DNA of 64,000 bases from Pseudoips prasinana (taxonomy: Eukaryota > Arthropoda > Insecta > Lepidoptera > Nolidae). The stretch covers positions 992,001-1,056,000 of the forward strand of contig OX621255.1 of the NCBI GenBank assembly GCA_951640165.1, written 5' to 3'. A program made the translations under genes and the position numbers. The notes under the pieces were generated by a model. It did no database searches, was not told the DNA's origin, and saw only the letters and a program-made list of their open reading frames with translations. Below, piece by piece: positions 51,746 to 63,320 of this stretch; the first letter of the stretch is position 1; each line of letters opens with the position of its first letter.

Positions 51746-51937
51746 TTTTTGGTTCAAAGAATATCTTACTTCTTCTACTCTTCGATCGCCGTTATCACCG
51801 CATTGATCACAGAGACGAGTAGTAGAGGTAGGGCACAGCGTTCATTTTCTCAAAGAGCAGCCCGACTAAGGAAGTACCTCCACCTAACAGAAGACATTCC
51901 TTAATAATAACATTAATAATTAATGTTGTGTTTCTGA

Positions 51938-52108
51938 GTGCGAGTAAGCTCGCCAGAGCTCATAGGGGTGAGGGTGGGGAGGGTCAACAACAATTGTTTG
52001 CGCATTCTTTTCAAGGCCGGCAATGCACCCGTGACTCCCTGGTGTTGCGAGTGTCCATGGGCGGCGGTGATCACATACCATCAGGTAACCCACTTGCTGG
52101 TTTGTATA
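51938..52108 (+). repeat. Common lepidopteran repeat (GGCGGTGATCACATACCATC end)
   Basis: GGCCGGCAATGCACCCGTGA, GAGTGTCCATGGGCGGC and CATCAGGTAACCC follow the order of a repeat I know to be abundant in moths and butterflies, close to a SINE or LINE 3' end. Single copy here. Confidence 0.55.
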
Positions 52109-52109
52109 C

Positions 52110-52920
52110 ATATTATATCTTATATGAAAAAGACGCCATCAAATATTTGTTTTCCCATCAACAAAATAAAATCCATCCTGATTTTGAGCATTACCAGTTG
52201 ATCCAATGACGGTGTTTCAAAGAGGGATTTATCACAAAGAGTCCCTCTGTCACCTTCAAGTCAGCCAACATATGGCACCGGGTGTTCCAGTCTCCGGTTC
52301 CAGTTTTAAATTACCCATCACAGCTGAAGGGGAATTTTGAACGGGAGACTGCATTTTGACTAGCTTTACAAACAACAACATTAAAAAAGTTAACCGATGA
52401 GAACTTAAAATAAAGTAAAGATATACGTAAGTATATAAAATTTAAAATATTCCCTTTTTTAATATAGCCATCAGTGTAGTCCTTAAAAATCAACAGAACA
52501 ATGTATTATCGACATAGTTAAGTTAGAAAAATATAGGCAAATATAAATAAATTGTGTCTCGTAATTTGAAGAAAGATTCCAAACGCAAAAGCCTGTCAAA
52601 ATGTTGAATTGTCTTTGAATATGGAAGACAGTGTCAAATACAAGTTAGTACAAACATCGTTATGAATATTTCAATGAATATTGTAACGGGAACAGTGCGG
52701 GGTAAGAGCCACTTAGTCTTGTAGAAATCACAGTCGCCTTACTAGTATGAATAAACTTGTTGCTGGACCAGTCTTCGAGTATTAGTACTATTGTAATAAT
52801 ATTGAGATACTTGAGAAGAGAAAAGCGGAATCACTCGCGGAATACCCGTTTTCAAAATAATAGTTTCTAATCCTATTCAGTTCAAAAGCTATGCTTTTGT
52901 CAAGTTGGCTTACTCCACTC
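52110..52920. other. Unassigned stretch
   Basis: No coding or repeat features recognised. Confidence 0.3.
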
Positions 52921-52929
52921 CTGTGCTCA

Positions 52930-53145
52930 TAGCTAGACGCTCTCACCGGACTGTAAGTGATGAACGAGGTTAGGCAACTAGGCTCGCGGTCAGTCCCTAG
53001 ATGGTTACCACGGACTACCCAAGTGGTAGAATTTCTGAGCGTCTCCGTGCTTCGGAGGGCACGTTAAGCGGTCGTTCCCGGTTGTTGTCGTTAGACTATA
53101 GTCGTTAAGCCATGTCAGAGGCCTACTTACTTAGTTAGCGGCTTG
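52930..53145 (+). repeat. 5S-rRNA-derived SINE
   Basis: 5S-like head GTGATGAACGAGGTTAGGCA then CTCGCGGTCAGTCCCTAGAT and GGTTACCACGGAC. Body CTCCGTGCTTCGGAGGGCAC and a GTCGTTAAGCCATGTCAGAG tail. Confidence 0.75.
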
Positions 53146-53212
53146 AACAACTCTGACACGATGCTTACCACTTTCCATACGATAAGTAGTAAGTATGCTC
53201 CAGTTAAAAAGT

Positions 53213-53425
53213 CGACTGCACGTGTGGCGCAGCGGATAAGACAGTCACCTCGCCTCTTCGTGTTTTGCGGATTCGAGTCCCGCGCCGGACAACTATTTGT
53301 GTGACCCATAAATAGTTGTTCTGAGTCTGGATGTAATTTGTGTCCATGTATTATATGTTTGTAAAGTACCCCGCGACACAGGGATTATTTTCCCAAATGC
53401 GGGCGTTGTCTTTAAAAAAAAAGAA
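53213..53425 (+). repeat. tRNA-derived SINE-C, full length
   Basis: GTGTGGCGCAGCGGATAAG, B box GATTCGAGTCCCGCG, ATAAATAGTTGTTCTGAGTC and GCGACACAGGGATTAT, with an A-run tail. Confidence 0.88.
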
Positions 53426-53429
53426 ATAG

Positions 53430-54035
53430 AAATTAATGGGGTGGTTTCCTCATTTGTCTTTCACCCCGCAGTTCTGAGGCTGGATTACTACCAGAGATTC
53501 CTTCCAAGATCTCATTTATTTGGTCTTCTAGCAGTAATGGTTTCACTGCTGTCCAACACCAATCTTATTTTAATATGTTTATCGTAAGCAATGTTTTGTG
53601 ATGATATAATTATAAATAAATAAATAAAATTATTTTATGACAACTTATATACCTCTCCTAAGGTATTTGCGGTATGGTTCTAAGGCAGCCCATCCCCCCC
53701 TAACTACCTTTTACCCCATGTTACCTACTAGCAACGGTGGTGCTCCTCAGGTGGTAGATAAGGTACTTGATTTACCTTATCTGCCGCCTGTGGACCACCA
53801 GCTAAGTGTATGAAAAGTGAAATGGTTGTTATCTATATTTTACAAACTAATATCAAACAATCGCGTAATAGAATGATATATATTTAGTAGTACTCTTCAA
53901 AAATAAATTGGTAAGATAGGCTTAGCGCTATCTACCATGGAGGACTTTTGTGTTTATATGTATGTATATATTAAGTACAGATGAAATAAACAATGCAATA
54001 GGTACTATTACGAGACTGCCGTTTTTATAGCTTTG
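53430..54035. other. Unassigned stretch
   Basis: 53700-53810 has a partly mirrored pair (GTGGTGCTCCTCAGGTGGTA against the complement of CCGCCTGTGGACCACCAGC), suggesting a diverged palindromic element. Otherwise nothing. Confidence 0.3.
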
Positions 54036-54122
54036 TTAAAAAACTATGGCCTGCTCTTACAGAAATGTACATACTTCTTCTTATCGTGTCGATGGTAAGA
54101 ATTATATTCTATCTTCCCAAAA

Positions 54123-54720
54123 TTAGGCAACGCTGACCCCTTTGGCTGAAGCGTCATACAAGTCCTGAAGGGAACAAGAGACTGGACAGGAGGGACAAAC
54201 GAATAAATGGGGTATACTTTGGGGTGACACGCCGCACTCGCAGATGTTTTGTGATGTGGGAATGTAACCCCATTTGCACATGTAATCTTTTGATCTACCA
54301 ACCTGGGTACGAAGTCTATTAAGAGTCCTCCAGGTTGGCCATGGCAAATTATGTCCCGGAGGTAGTTTTTCCTTTGGCGGGACAAAGAAAGGAGGAGCAA
54401 ATTTATCTCGCCATAAGGTTGCCCTCGCTTTTTGGGCATCGATAGTAGCTGTGGTAGTGGCCAGGAAACTTTTACGACTTTTCAGTCGGTGGGGAGCTAG
54501 AGTACAGTTATAAAGAGGGTGTTTTTTATCTGTCTCCTGCTTATACCGCTCAACACCACTCGCTACTTCCCTTCTAACAGCTGGGGGCGCGATTCCTGCC
54601 AGCGGGTACAGTTTTTGAACTGGCGTGGGCTTAAGGCATCCCGTGATGATCCGGCACGTTTCATTTAAAGCAACATCCACTGATTTGGCATGAGAAGATT
54701 TGTACATACTAAATAATTGC
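54123..54720 (-). pseudogene. LINE C-terminus of I/R1/Jockey type (minus)
   Basis: 194 residues open from an internal Met. It starts SVDVALNETCRIITGCLKPT, continues VQKLYPLAGIAPPAVRREVA and ends in a cysteine-histidine motif (NICECGVSPQSIPHLFVC, C-x-C-x7-H-x4-C pattern). In such LINEs this follows the RT domain. Sequence above 54720 is unrelated, so the RT palm and endonuclease are missing. No stop inside, hence fairly young. Confidence 0.8.
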
Positions 54721-54844
54721 TATAAAAATCAAAAGAAAACGGGCTTTAGCTTTTTCTTAAGACAAGCCATTAGATCAAAATTTAATTTGTAACTATTCAG
54801 CAAGCATTATTAAACTCATTACATAAATAAGGGGTAAGTACACC

Positions 54845-55075
54845 TCGTAGGACATTCTCTAACCAAATCGGAGATTTTCTCAAGAAAGGCTAAGCTAGAA
54901 GTACAGATTAGGGTACTTCTGGCCTAGCCTTTCTTGAAAACATCTCCATGAAACAAGCATACATGAACAATATAATGATAGTAAACGAGGCAAAAGAGGT
55001 ATGCAAAGATCGTGACAAATGGAAATCCGTTGTCTCTTCCTATCCCTCTGGGAAACAGGCGTGAGTATAATAATA
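54845..55075 (+). pseudogene. RTE-like tail with internal inverted segment
   Basis: CATTCTCTAACCAAATCGG and the AAGAAAGGCTAAGC block run forward. 54870-54904 is then mirrored at 54913-54947. Forward sequence resumes (AAACAAGCATACATGAAC, GAGGCAAAAGAGGTATGC) to CCCTCTGGGAAACAGGCGTG. Confidence 0.75.
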
Positions 55076-55077
55076 AT

Positions 55078-55265
55078 AATAAATGAATTTATTTTTCTCA
55101 CAAAGATCAAGTACAAAGTGGTAATACATTTTATGTCACTTAGAATAAGTAACTAGCTTTGTGAGAGCTGGTGCCTATTGTAAGTTTAGCAGAAAACCTG
55201 TATTACAGGTCACCAGTGCCCACTCCCCAGTTTATACCTAGTGAAATTAAACTATATTTTAAGCT
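55078..55265 (-). repeat. Probable LINE 3' end with AAT repeats
   Basis: (ATA)n then AATGAATTTATTTTTCTCAC and TACAAAGTGGTAATACA resemble the inverted 3' end of a CR1-like LINE. No coding part. Confidence 0.35.
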
Positions 55266-55269
55266 TAAC

Positions 55270-56165
55270 GGTACATGACGTGAGACGGTATTTAAACAGA
55301 TTAACAGATACAACAGTATAATACAGATATCGCGTAACATATATGCAAACAAAACAAACTTACTATTCTCCTTCTGATGTCAGTTAAAAATAGCCTACAT
55401 ATTTGTCTTACACTTATCGGTTATACACTTTCTAATAAATAACTCCATGCGGCCCGCATTTATTTACCTGCGCTATATACTTTATATTATCAGGTATGTA
55501 AATATTTAGTAAATTATGTTTGGTATAATATTTTATAGTAGTGTAAATATTTTGTAGATATGATGCTCATGTTTGCTACGTGAGCTATCTTTAGTAAAAA
55601 TTCCATATTTAACATAATAAAATAGTGTAGCTATATAATAGATAACAGGTAGCTATGTAAGCCTGCTTACTGATATGAATTATATATAACTCCTGTCAGT
55701 TAGGTCTTTTACAAGTAAAAAAATGTGCTTGGTGGTTTTATGATACTACGATGGAAGTAAAACTTTTTACGGCATAAAATTAATTCACTTTCGGATATTT
55801 CACATTGTTCTTGGTATTTCACTCATTGCCCGGTTTATTCGACTCACTAGTGGTATCTCTGGTCATCACTATCAAGTGAATAATAACATTTTTATCAATA
55901 AACTGATCAAAACAAACACCGTGGAGCACTTGCACAAATAAGTTAGTAAATGCTACACGGTCGGCTGATGCAATGCCGCCATATTGCGACATGCGATAGA
56001 TGGACATAAAAATTGAGGCGTTGTAAAAAAAGTTTCACTTTAAAATGTTAATTTTATTTTTTCCAAAAGTGTGTTATACACACTTTTGGAACCTCTCACT
56101 TTCAACCTATCCGTAGAATAAAGTTACTTCTGCATAATCCTTACTTTAGAGGAGAGCGATTTGAA
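55270..56165. other. Unassigned stretch
   Basis: An inverted GTGTGTTATACACAC palindrome-like patch lies near 56070-56090. No genes. Confidence 0.3.
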
Positions 56166-56173
56166 ATCTTGTA

Positions 56174-56296
56174 CAGACGCCAGCACATCAAGATACCCCA
56201 ATCTGTCAAATTTCCCTAATTGAAAGTGAACAAGTGCTTTCGTGATAAAGTTCAAAATCTATAAAAGAAATTTGACAGACTGGGGTAGCTGGATGT
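56174..56296. mobile_element. TA-type MITE, copy 2, one TIR truncated
   Basis: Starts CAGACGCCAGCACATC after TA and is collinear with 48057-48190 to GGGGTAGCTGGATGT, where the right TIR breaks off. Confidence 0.75.
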
Positions 56297-56299
56297 AAA

Positions 56300-57955
56300 A
56301 CATAATTTTTCTAGCAATTTAATTACTAAATACTACTACTAAATTATGTCAAATGTTATCGCTGATTTTGTTCTAAACAAATTTCAAATAATAAGTAACT
56401 TTATGCCATGGATAGGTCGATTTGTACAAGTTGTCATTTATTGTGGATACGAGTGTCGATCGCGGTAATATTTTAAGGCAAATCATTACCTTTTCGTTTA
56501 GCCAACGTTTCGACATTGTTGTACTAATAATAATAATAATAATGTCCTCTTAGCCGAATTTCGGCCACGGTGGCCAGTCTCAACACTTCACCTTCTATAA
56601 TACTTCATATTTTAAATACTTTTCTTTTGAAACATAATAGATGTGCTATTACATTTATAATATCAACATTTTTCTTTGAATACGTTAGTATATCAATGAC
56701 TAAGCAAAAATAGGCGCTATTATGTATGACAATTAAGTTATTCTCGTCCAGTCTTCGCCAAGACCTATTTTATCCTATAAATTTCGGGGATCAGCGTCGT
56801 GGCATCATATAAAAGTTACATATATGAGTAAATGGTGTCGCCATTTTTTGTACGAGATAACACAAAATACTAGCCAAATAGCTACCTACTCTTAGTAATC
56901 CCAGACGTAATCATACCTTTTTCATTAGACGAACAAATTGCAATAATATATTATCGCATACGAGAGATGTAAGCAATCTAGACAGAACAAGTTTTGCGAC
57001 TAATGAGCAAACTTAAGTCTGATTCTAGACACCTTTGTAGGCTAAGAGCCGAGTATTTCCTAATTTGATTGTAACAAAGACTTAAGTTTCAATCTCAAAA
57101 ATTGGAAATTATAAATTGAATCGTCCGGCGGGTCTTGCATCAGTATCCTCTACTAATGCGGAGTAGGCGATCTGCGTTAAGCTACGAACGAAATACACTG
57201 GCAGATCAAATTCGGGATTTAGGAAGATGTTGATGTCATCCATCGGCTTTGCTTTCTAGAAATATAACCTACTAATATGTTCACAGTTGCATGTGAAAGA
57301 TCATATCATATTGGAAACACCTTCCAAACTATTACATTCTTGTTGGAGACCTCCGGGCGATAAAATTTATGATTTTCCATTTCTGAGATTAGATTTACGC
57401 TTTGCATTGCAAATAATGGTATAAAACTGAAATAAAGTTTCAATGTTTGAAGTAATACAGATAAAAGATGCAAGTTCATCCCAGCCGGGTAATTATTATA
57501 ATTTTCCAGTTTTGAGTCAAATAAATATTTTTATCAACACTGTCTATAATATATGTATTTATCACTTGACATTTTATTTATATGGGATAGTCCCTCCCTG
57601 TAAACCACCAACTCCTGTAGGCCAGAATCAACAGTGGTACATATGTATATATTAGTATTTATTATGGGTCCGGGGCAAAAATTTCAGATGTTTAAAAAAC
57701 AACATTTCTTTTAGCGTAATTTCTTATAATTATAATATGAATTATGAATTATTTATTACCTATTTGAAAATTGTATGTTTTAGTTTTATATATGTTTTTG
57801 TGTTTAGTTTTCTATTTATTTTATATTAATTTAGTGCATGTGTTGCTTACCTGTTAGTAGTTATTAGACTAGACTTGTTTATATAACTGTAATTTCTCAA
57901 CTGTATTATACACAACTGTTGGTGAACCATTAAACAAAATAAAAATAAAATCTGC
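56300..57955. other. Unassigned stretch
   Basis: 56545-56590 is a SINE-D end fragment (GCCGAATTTCGGCC palindrome). No coding features are recognised over the remaining 1.6 kb, including the frame at 57443-57655. Confidence 0.35.
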
Positions 57956-57959
57956 GAGG

Positions 57960-58115
57960 ACAGTTAGTCTCAGAGAGCATTGCGACAAGTGTGATCGGAT
58001 GAGGCGAACGGAACTTGAGAGGGAGAAGATATAAGTTAGTGAAGATAGAAAGAGAGGAATTACGTTTTGTATATTACTGTAGGGGCACTAGAGAGAGGTG
58101 TGAGCACACATTTTT
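57960..58115 (+). repeat. Parent-type repeat of the minisatellite
   Basis: GATGAGGCGAACGGAAC, then AGATATAAGTTAGTGAAGAT and AGAAAG, one unit-like stretch, continuing into GAATTACGTTTTGTATATT as at 18.45 kb (inverted). Confidence 0.6.
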
Positions 58116-58289
58116 TTCTCTCTTTCTCTGCCAGTTACGCATAGTATATCTAAATTTTACTTAAATCGTATAGTCTAAAGCACATTTGTTTATTTTTCTT
58201 TAATACGAGCTCTTAGTCTAAGCCCAGTCAGCACATTAGTTAGCATTGTCTGTCTCGTGTGACTTACTAAGTGCTTGACCTATTGTTCT

Positions 58290-58700
58290 TAGTACTACGT
58301 GATAATGGCTGGAGCCGGTTTTACTTGGACACTGGCTTCTAATAGGCAGGTAATAAGTTACTCTAATATTACTACCGTATTCAAACTAGACTCAAAATTG
58401 CAATTAACTGGTAAATTTTGTTCGACTTCCTATGCTGTTTGGAAAATAAGACAATTGTCAGATGGACAAACTGAAAGATCAGTATATTTCGTGTAGTTTC
58501 ATAGCATTATGTCCTCTGGCATTCTGTTGAGGGGTTCCATAACTGACATAGACATAGATACTACTTTCAAAAAAAGAGCAGCAAGGGCTATTTATATTTT
58601 AGGCGGTCTCGATTCTTCACGAACTTTGTTCGTAGAAAATAATGTTCATAATGTTTTTCAGGAAAAATATACCTATTGTGACTATTTACAAGCGACTTAA
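58290..58700 (+). pseudogene. LINE-B RT C-terminus, heavily mutated
   Basis: KLDSKLQLTGKFCSTSYAVW then KIRQLSDGQT, a stop at 58494-58496, then SSGILLRGS and KKRAARAIYILGGLDSSRTL in a shifted frame. It aligns with the 27.6-27.8 kb coding region and stops near 58690. Confidence 0.8.
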
Positions 58701-58792
58701 GCGGCATGCGGACTATAACACAGGAGGCGCTACTACCTGGTGTATCACTTAGTCGCCTTTTACGAAACCCACGGGATGTGATATGGGATATA

Positions 58793-58794
<2 letters not shown>

Positions 58795-58851
<57 letters not shown>
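58795..58851. repeat. (TA)n microsatellite
   Basis: About 56 bp of TA repeats. The I/Y frames across it are artefacts. Confidence 0.9.
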
Positions 58852-58854
<3 letters not shown>

Positions 58855-58858
<4 letters not shown>

Positions 58859-59590
58859 AGAGGTGTCAGGGGACACCCGGATGGAACGAAGTTATTTCTT
58901 ATTATTTATTATGTACAAAAAACCTGTATACACTCAACAAAAATAATCGTCGCGACACCACACTGTTCAATGCGAAATAGAAATGAAAATATCTGGCTTG
59001 TTTTCTATAAGAGAGAGAGATACAGAGAAACATGCGCACGCCGCACAGCTGCAAAAAGTGTCGTGACAACTTTTCGTAAGAATTCTTTCCGTCTAGCCCC
59101 CTTTCACAACGCGCGATAAGGAACTTCGTTCCAATATCATAATAATCAAAATATACAGTGTCTATAATGAGATACTCTCATATTGAGTACCTATACTCGC
59201 TCTAAGTTCCTCTAAGACTTTTGCACTCTAATATGTCCTACATAGTTGGCTAAATTCCATTGTGGTTGGCCATTGCCGAAATCCAGTCACCAACACTATT
59301 ATTATTCTTGAATTTAACTTAAAGCTGCCAGAACGACGTTCGTATAGAGACGAGTACCGTACTAAATGTAAATAAGGATTGTCTGTGAAACCACGTTCAC
59401 GCTTAATAAATTGCATTAGCACTAAGATAGCCTTCTCATCCAAATAATTAGCTCGGACGGCAGTGGCTGCGAGAATTCTAAAAGGGTTAATATAAACATC
59501 GTTAGGAAAGGTAGGGAATAAAACTTACCCATTTGTTTTTTTGTTATGGCAGAGTGAATGATTTCTAAATTAATTTATTCTATTAAACTA
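58855..59590. other. Unassigned stretch with SINE-D end
   Basis: 59232-59290 resembles the SINE-D end (ACATAGTTGGCTAAATTCC, TGGCCATTGCCGAAATCC). Otherwise nothing. Confidence 0.35.
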
Positions 59591-59594
59591 TTAA

Positions 59595-60000
59595 TTCCAG
59601 TGCATGACGTGGCAGCTACTGAGAAACACTGCCAGAAAACTCAGTGGGAATCCTTTTTCTTCAATATTTATTTCTTAATATAATTGTAAACACCTCGAAA
59701 TATATCTGTATTATGAATGTACATACAGCTGATGTCGCGTTGTATAGGATTTCCATACAATGACAGGTCAAGCTTATATTGGAAATGTATAGCTTGATGT
59801 GTAGCCGTGTGTACTATGTTCGCAAAAAAATAATTGAAATTCTGTTTAAATATGTTAATTTAGAGCGAGTCAATCCCAAGCTGTTTTGTCACTTAAATAA
59901 TCAGAAGGCCTGTTACACATTTTGGCTTTTATAATTCTTTTAAACTTAATCGTAGACATTACTCGGATATCTCTGGGAAGTTTGTATAAATTCTAAAAAA
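59595..60000 (-). pseudogene. LINE-C RT C-terminus and 3' UTR (minus)
   Basis: Inverted relative of 39480-39900: CACTGCCAGAAAACTCAGTG in the 3' UTR and, on the minus strand, codons for YKLPRDIRVMSTIKFKRI-like sequence with a short deletion before SDYLSDKTAW. Confidence 0.75.
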
Positions 60001-60004
60001 AGAT

Positions 60005-60232
60005 TCTATAAATCTTGCATGCCACTCGCAAGTAGTGTCTACAATAGTATCTGTGGGACTTAAACCGACTAATCCTCACCTGCCGTGGATTTCTCTTGGC
60101 GCTTGGCGGAGGAGCAGCGCCGGGAATACCGGTGTGCTGCTCATGTGCCCCTTTTGCGATGTGCCTTAAGTGGTTGAGACACGTCCTACTCATCAGGCTA
60201 ACATCTCTTTGCAGGGAGTTTCGTATTTTCAT
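60005..60232. other. Unassigned stretch before the LINE
   Basis: GC-richer sequence with CTTGGCGGAGGAGCAGCGCC. A short TA run at 60233-60249 precedes the LINE junction. Confidence 0.35.
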
Positions 60233-60296
60233 ATATATATATATATATTGGTAATTAAAATTTGTACACTTAACAACTCTGTATCTATATCTATTC

Positions 60297-61935
60297 AAGT
60301 CAGGCAGTAAAAACGAACTCGGTAATTATAGACCTATTTCAATTTTGCCCGTATTTAGCAAAATATTTGAAAGAATTTTACTTAAACAATTGATGAAACA
60401 CTTTCATTTGAATAATTTGCTACACTGTGATCAGTACAGTTTTACTAAAGGTCGATCAACTACAGATGCTGGAGTCGCCTTAATGAAACACATTTACAGT
60501 GCTTGGGAGTCATCACAGAATGCCATTGGGGTGTTTTGCGACCTCTCCAAGGCGTTTGATTGCGTTCACCATGACACTTTGTTGGGTAAACTCCATCATT
60601 ATGGCGTGCGTAATATTGCAATTGAAGTTCTTTCCTCTTATTTGGATCAATGAACTCAATGTGTAGACATCAATGGGAAAAAGTCATCAGCTCTACCTGT
60701 GCACATGGGCGTCCCACAAGGTTCTATTCTTGGGCCATTTTTATTTCTCATTTACATTAATGATCTACCATACTATATACAAGATAAATGTAACGTTGTA
60801 TTATTTGCAGATGACACTTCACTGATTTTTAAAGTCAAACGAAATTTAAACCATTATGATCTAATTAATTCTACCTTGACTCTAACAAATGACTGGTTTA
60901 CAGCTAATAACTTTGTATTAAACGCTAATAAAACGAAATGCATTCAGTTCATCATGCCTAATGTTAACAGTGTAGTACCAAAAGTGAGTATTAATGGTGA
61001 TTTCTTAGATATGGTTAAATCGACAATTTTTCTGGGTTTTACGATTGATAACAAGTTGCAATGGGGTGATCATATTTCCTGTCTTGCGAACAAACTCAGC
61101 TCGGCCACTTACGCAATCAGAAAAGTAAGACAATTTACTGATGTCGATACTGCTAGACTTATTTATTATAGTTATTTTCACAGCCTCATGTCCTACGGAA
61201 TTTTATTATGGGGCAGGGCTGCAGACATTGAAACCATTTTTATCTTACAGAAGAGAGCCATTCGTGCCATATATCAACTTAGTGCTAGGGTTTCACTTAA
61301 AGAGTTCTTCAAGGACATAGATATACTGACTGTGGCATCACAGTATATTTACGCAAATCTAATATATGTACGTCAGAATTTACATCTATTTGAAAAAAGA
61401 AGTGACGTTCATAATCTAAACACTAGAAACAAACATAAGTTGTGTTCTCAATACCATCGTCTTCATAAAGTACATCGATCTTTTGTTGGGCTAGGCCCTC
61501 AATTTTATAATAAAATACCAACGCATGTAATTCAAATGCCTCTAGACAAATTTAAGTTGGAGATAAAAAAATGTTTATTGAAAAAAGCATATTATACAAT
61601 CAAAGAATGTATTGACGATAAAACCCCTTGGTAGCTTAATTAGAGCTTGCAATGGACAGATAAATTACATTTACAAATATTTTTAATTTATAAAATTACT
61701 TTTATAGTTATTATATTTTTGTATTCATATAACCCATTTCTATTTTTTTCTATTGTTATCTTGACATGTTTGTAATTAAATTTGACGTGTAATTTCATTT
61801 TTAATTTCATTTGACATGTTTGTAATTTAATTTGGTATGTAGTTTAATTATATTGTATTTGTTTTCTATTGACGTGCATAAGTGTATGTAATGTACCTAA
61901 GTGCAATAAATATTTTTGACTTTGACTTTTGACTT
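60297..61935 (+). mobile_element. Jockey/CR1-like LINE, 5'-truncated
   Basis: Begins in the RT fingers and continues through the C-terminus, about 280 bp of 3' UTR, AATAAA at 61904-61909 and a TTTGACTTTGACTTTTGAC tail. Family close to LINE-B. Confidence 0.9.
60300..61634 (+). pseudogene. LINE reverse transcriptase with one nonsense codon
   Basis: One continuous frame of about 445 codons interrupted only by TGA at 60651-60653. Motifs: NYRPISILPVFSKIFERIL, motif A GVFCDLSKAFDCVHH, motif B GVPQGSILGPFLFLIYINDL, motif C LFADDTSL, then CIQFIMPN, FLGFTIDNKLQWGDHI, SYGILLWGRAADIE and a final YYTIKECIDDKTPW. The TGA stands where relatives have Arg (a CGA to TGA change would explain it). The endonuclease is lost by truncation, so the copy is dead in any case. 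Confidence 0.9.
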
Positions 61936-62030
61936 TTGTATAAACGTATTAATTCTTCTTCTTAATAATAAAGTTCTATTCTATTTATTACATGCTTTGG
62001 TTTTATTTCTTTCTCTACTACTTAGTAAAT
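61936..62030. other. AT-rich spacer
   Basis: Nothing recognised. Confidence 0.3.
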
Positions 62031-62033
62031 ACA

Positions 62034-62160
62034 TACTACATACATAGACTCACGCCTGTTTCCCAGAGGGGTAGGCAGAGACAACGGATTTCCTTTTTTC
62101 ACGATCTTTGCATACTTCTTTTGCCTCGATTACTGTCATTATATTCTACATTATACTTAG
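62034..62160 (-). pseudogene. RTE-like LINE 3' end (minus)
   Basis: ACATACATAGACTCACGCC and CCCAGAGGGGTAGGCAGAGA, then GCCTCGATTACTGTCATTAT. This is the same 3' end as 51.48 kb, truncated earlier. Confidence 0.75.
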
Positions 62161-62221
62161 TAAATAGTTCGTAATTAGTAAGTAACAGTTGCTGTTGACA
62201 TAATTATAATATATGGAGTGC

Positions 62222-62290
62222 TCCTGGCCGAACTTTGGCTACGGCGGGCGTTCTTAATGGAGACTAGCCAACAACGCCAGAAATATTATA
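62222..62290 (-). repeat. SINE-D end (minus)
   Basis: GGCCGAACTTTGGCTACGGC, GTTCTTAATGGAGACTAGCC. Confidence 0.5.
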
Positions 62291-62344
62291 GTTCTTGAGT
62301 ATGTGACTAAAATTAATTCTCTCAATGTGAGATTAAGGTATAAT

Positions 62345-62440
62345 TGGCTGCCCTAGGGGTCCAGTGGATAGTGGCCCTGACTGCTGAGGGACAGGCTGTG
62401 GGTTCGAGCCCCACTCAAGACCAATTTTTACGTGATCGAT
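62345..62440 (+). repeat. tRNA-like SINE-E head
   Basis: A-box-like GTCCAGTGGATAGTGG and B box GGGTTCGAGCCCCAC, spaced as in tRNA-derived SINEs. It does not fold as an intact tRNA: acceptor ends do not pair convincingly. Confidence 0.55.
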
Positions 62441-62444
62441 GATC

Positions 62445-63150
62445 GAAGCTATTGAAAAATGTGGGTTGGAGGTAGAAAAATAAAAATTAAGGGATATATA
62501 AATTTTAAACTTACACCAAAAAACAAAAATTAAGCAATTAAAAAAGATGGTGTCGGCCACTTTTATTATTTTGGATACAAAAATAGTTTACGAACAATTT
62601 TTTTTATGTTTTCATTATACTCATATAGTATAACACATGGAGTATTGTAACACTTCAAATTAGTACCACTAAGACCTCTCAGGGTCTATCTGGGCACCAA
62701 TTAGCCATTAATTAACAATTTGCACAATATTTTTATTTTTACAGGCACTTACCAGTTGAATCAACTGCTTGCCTGTTCACTAATAATAATAAAGTTCCGA
62801 TCTACACTCTTGAAGGATTATAAAACCAAACTTCTGTAATGTTTTATTTTATTTTTGTTTTTTATTTTCCCTATTATTTCTGTTTATATTTCTTAGTTTA
62901 ACGTTTAATTTAAACGATTAAATTAAATTATTTAAATTAGTTTAACGTTTTAAGCAAAGATAACAACTATACATACAGTGTCATAACTATACATGTTGTA
63001 TTTGCTTGTAATTATTTGTTGCATTTAGTTTATTTTTATATACTTAAGTATTTTTAAGCAGATGTAACAGTGTAAACAAATTTAATGTTGGCAAGTCTAA
63101 ATAAATAAATAAGTAAATTAAGGATTTTTTTTTTTTGAGTTTTATGTCAG
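62445..63150. other. Unassigned AT-rich stretch
   Basis: 62905-62955 has mirrored TTTAACGTTTAA words. No genes. Confidence 0.3.
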
Positions 63151-63155
63151 TGTTG

Positions 63156-63222
63156 TGTCTTTTTGAAGTTATTATATACACTCATTAATGTTATGAGTGT
63201 ATATAATAACTTCAAAAAGACA
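63156..63222. repeat. Perfect 30-bp hairpin
   Basis: 63156-63185 and 63193-63222 are exact reverse complements around a 7-nt loop (TAATGTT). The arm reads TGTCTTTTTGAAGTTATT then ATATACACTCAT. Confidence 0.92.
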
Positions 63223-63320
63223 TATGTTAGTCTACCACTTGTAGTGTAGTGCGTTTACATCTACTGGCTGAGCAATGAAGACACTGGTTCTCACGGGCTA
63301 CGATTGTAGGTTTAATTGAT

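Noticed and set aside
54044..54439. 131-residue minus-strand frame
   Set aside because: Overlaps the LINE C-terminal frame at 54123-54720 in another phase. Only the latter shows family motifs.
58706..59119. 137-residue frame crossing the TA tract
   Set aside because: Opened by the microsatellite. The parts on both sides have no features.
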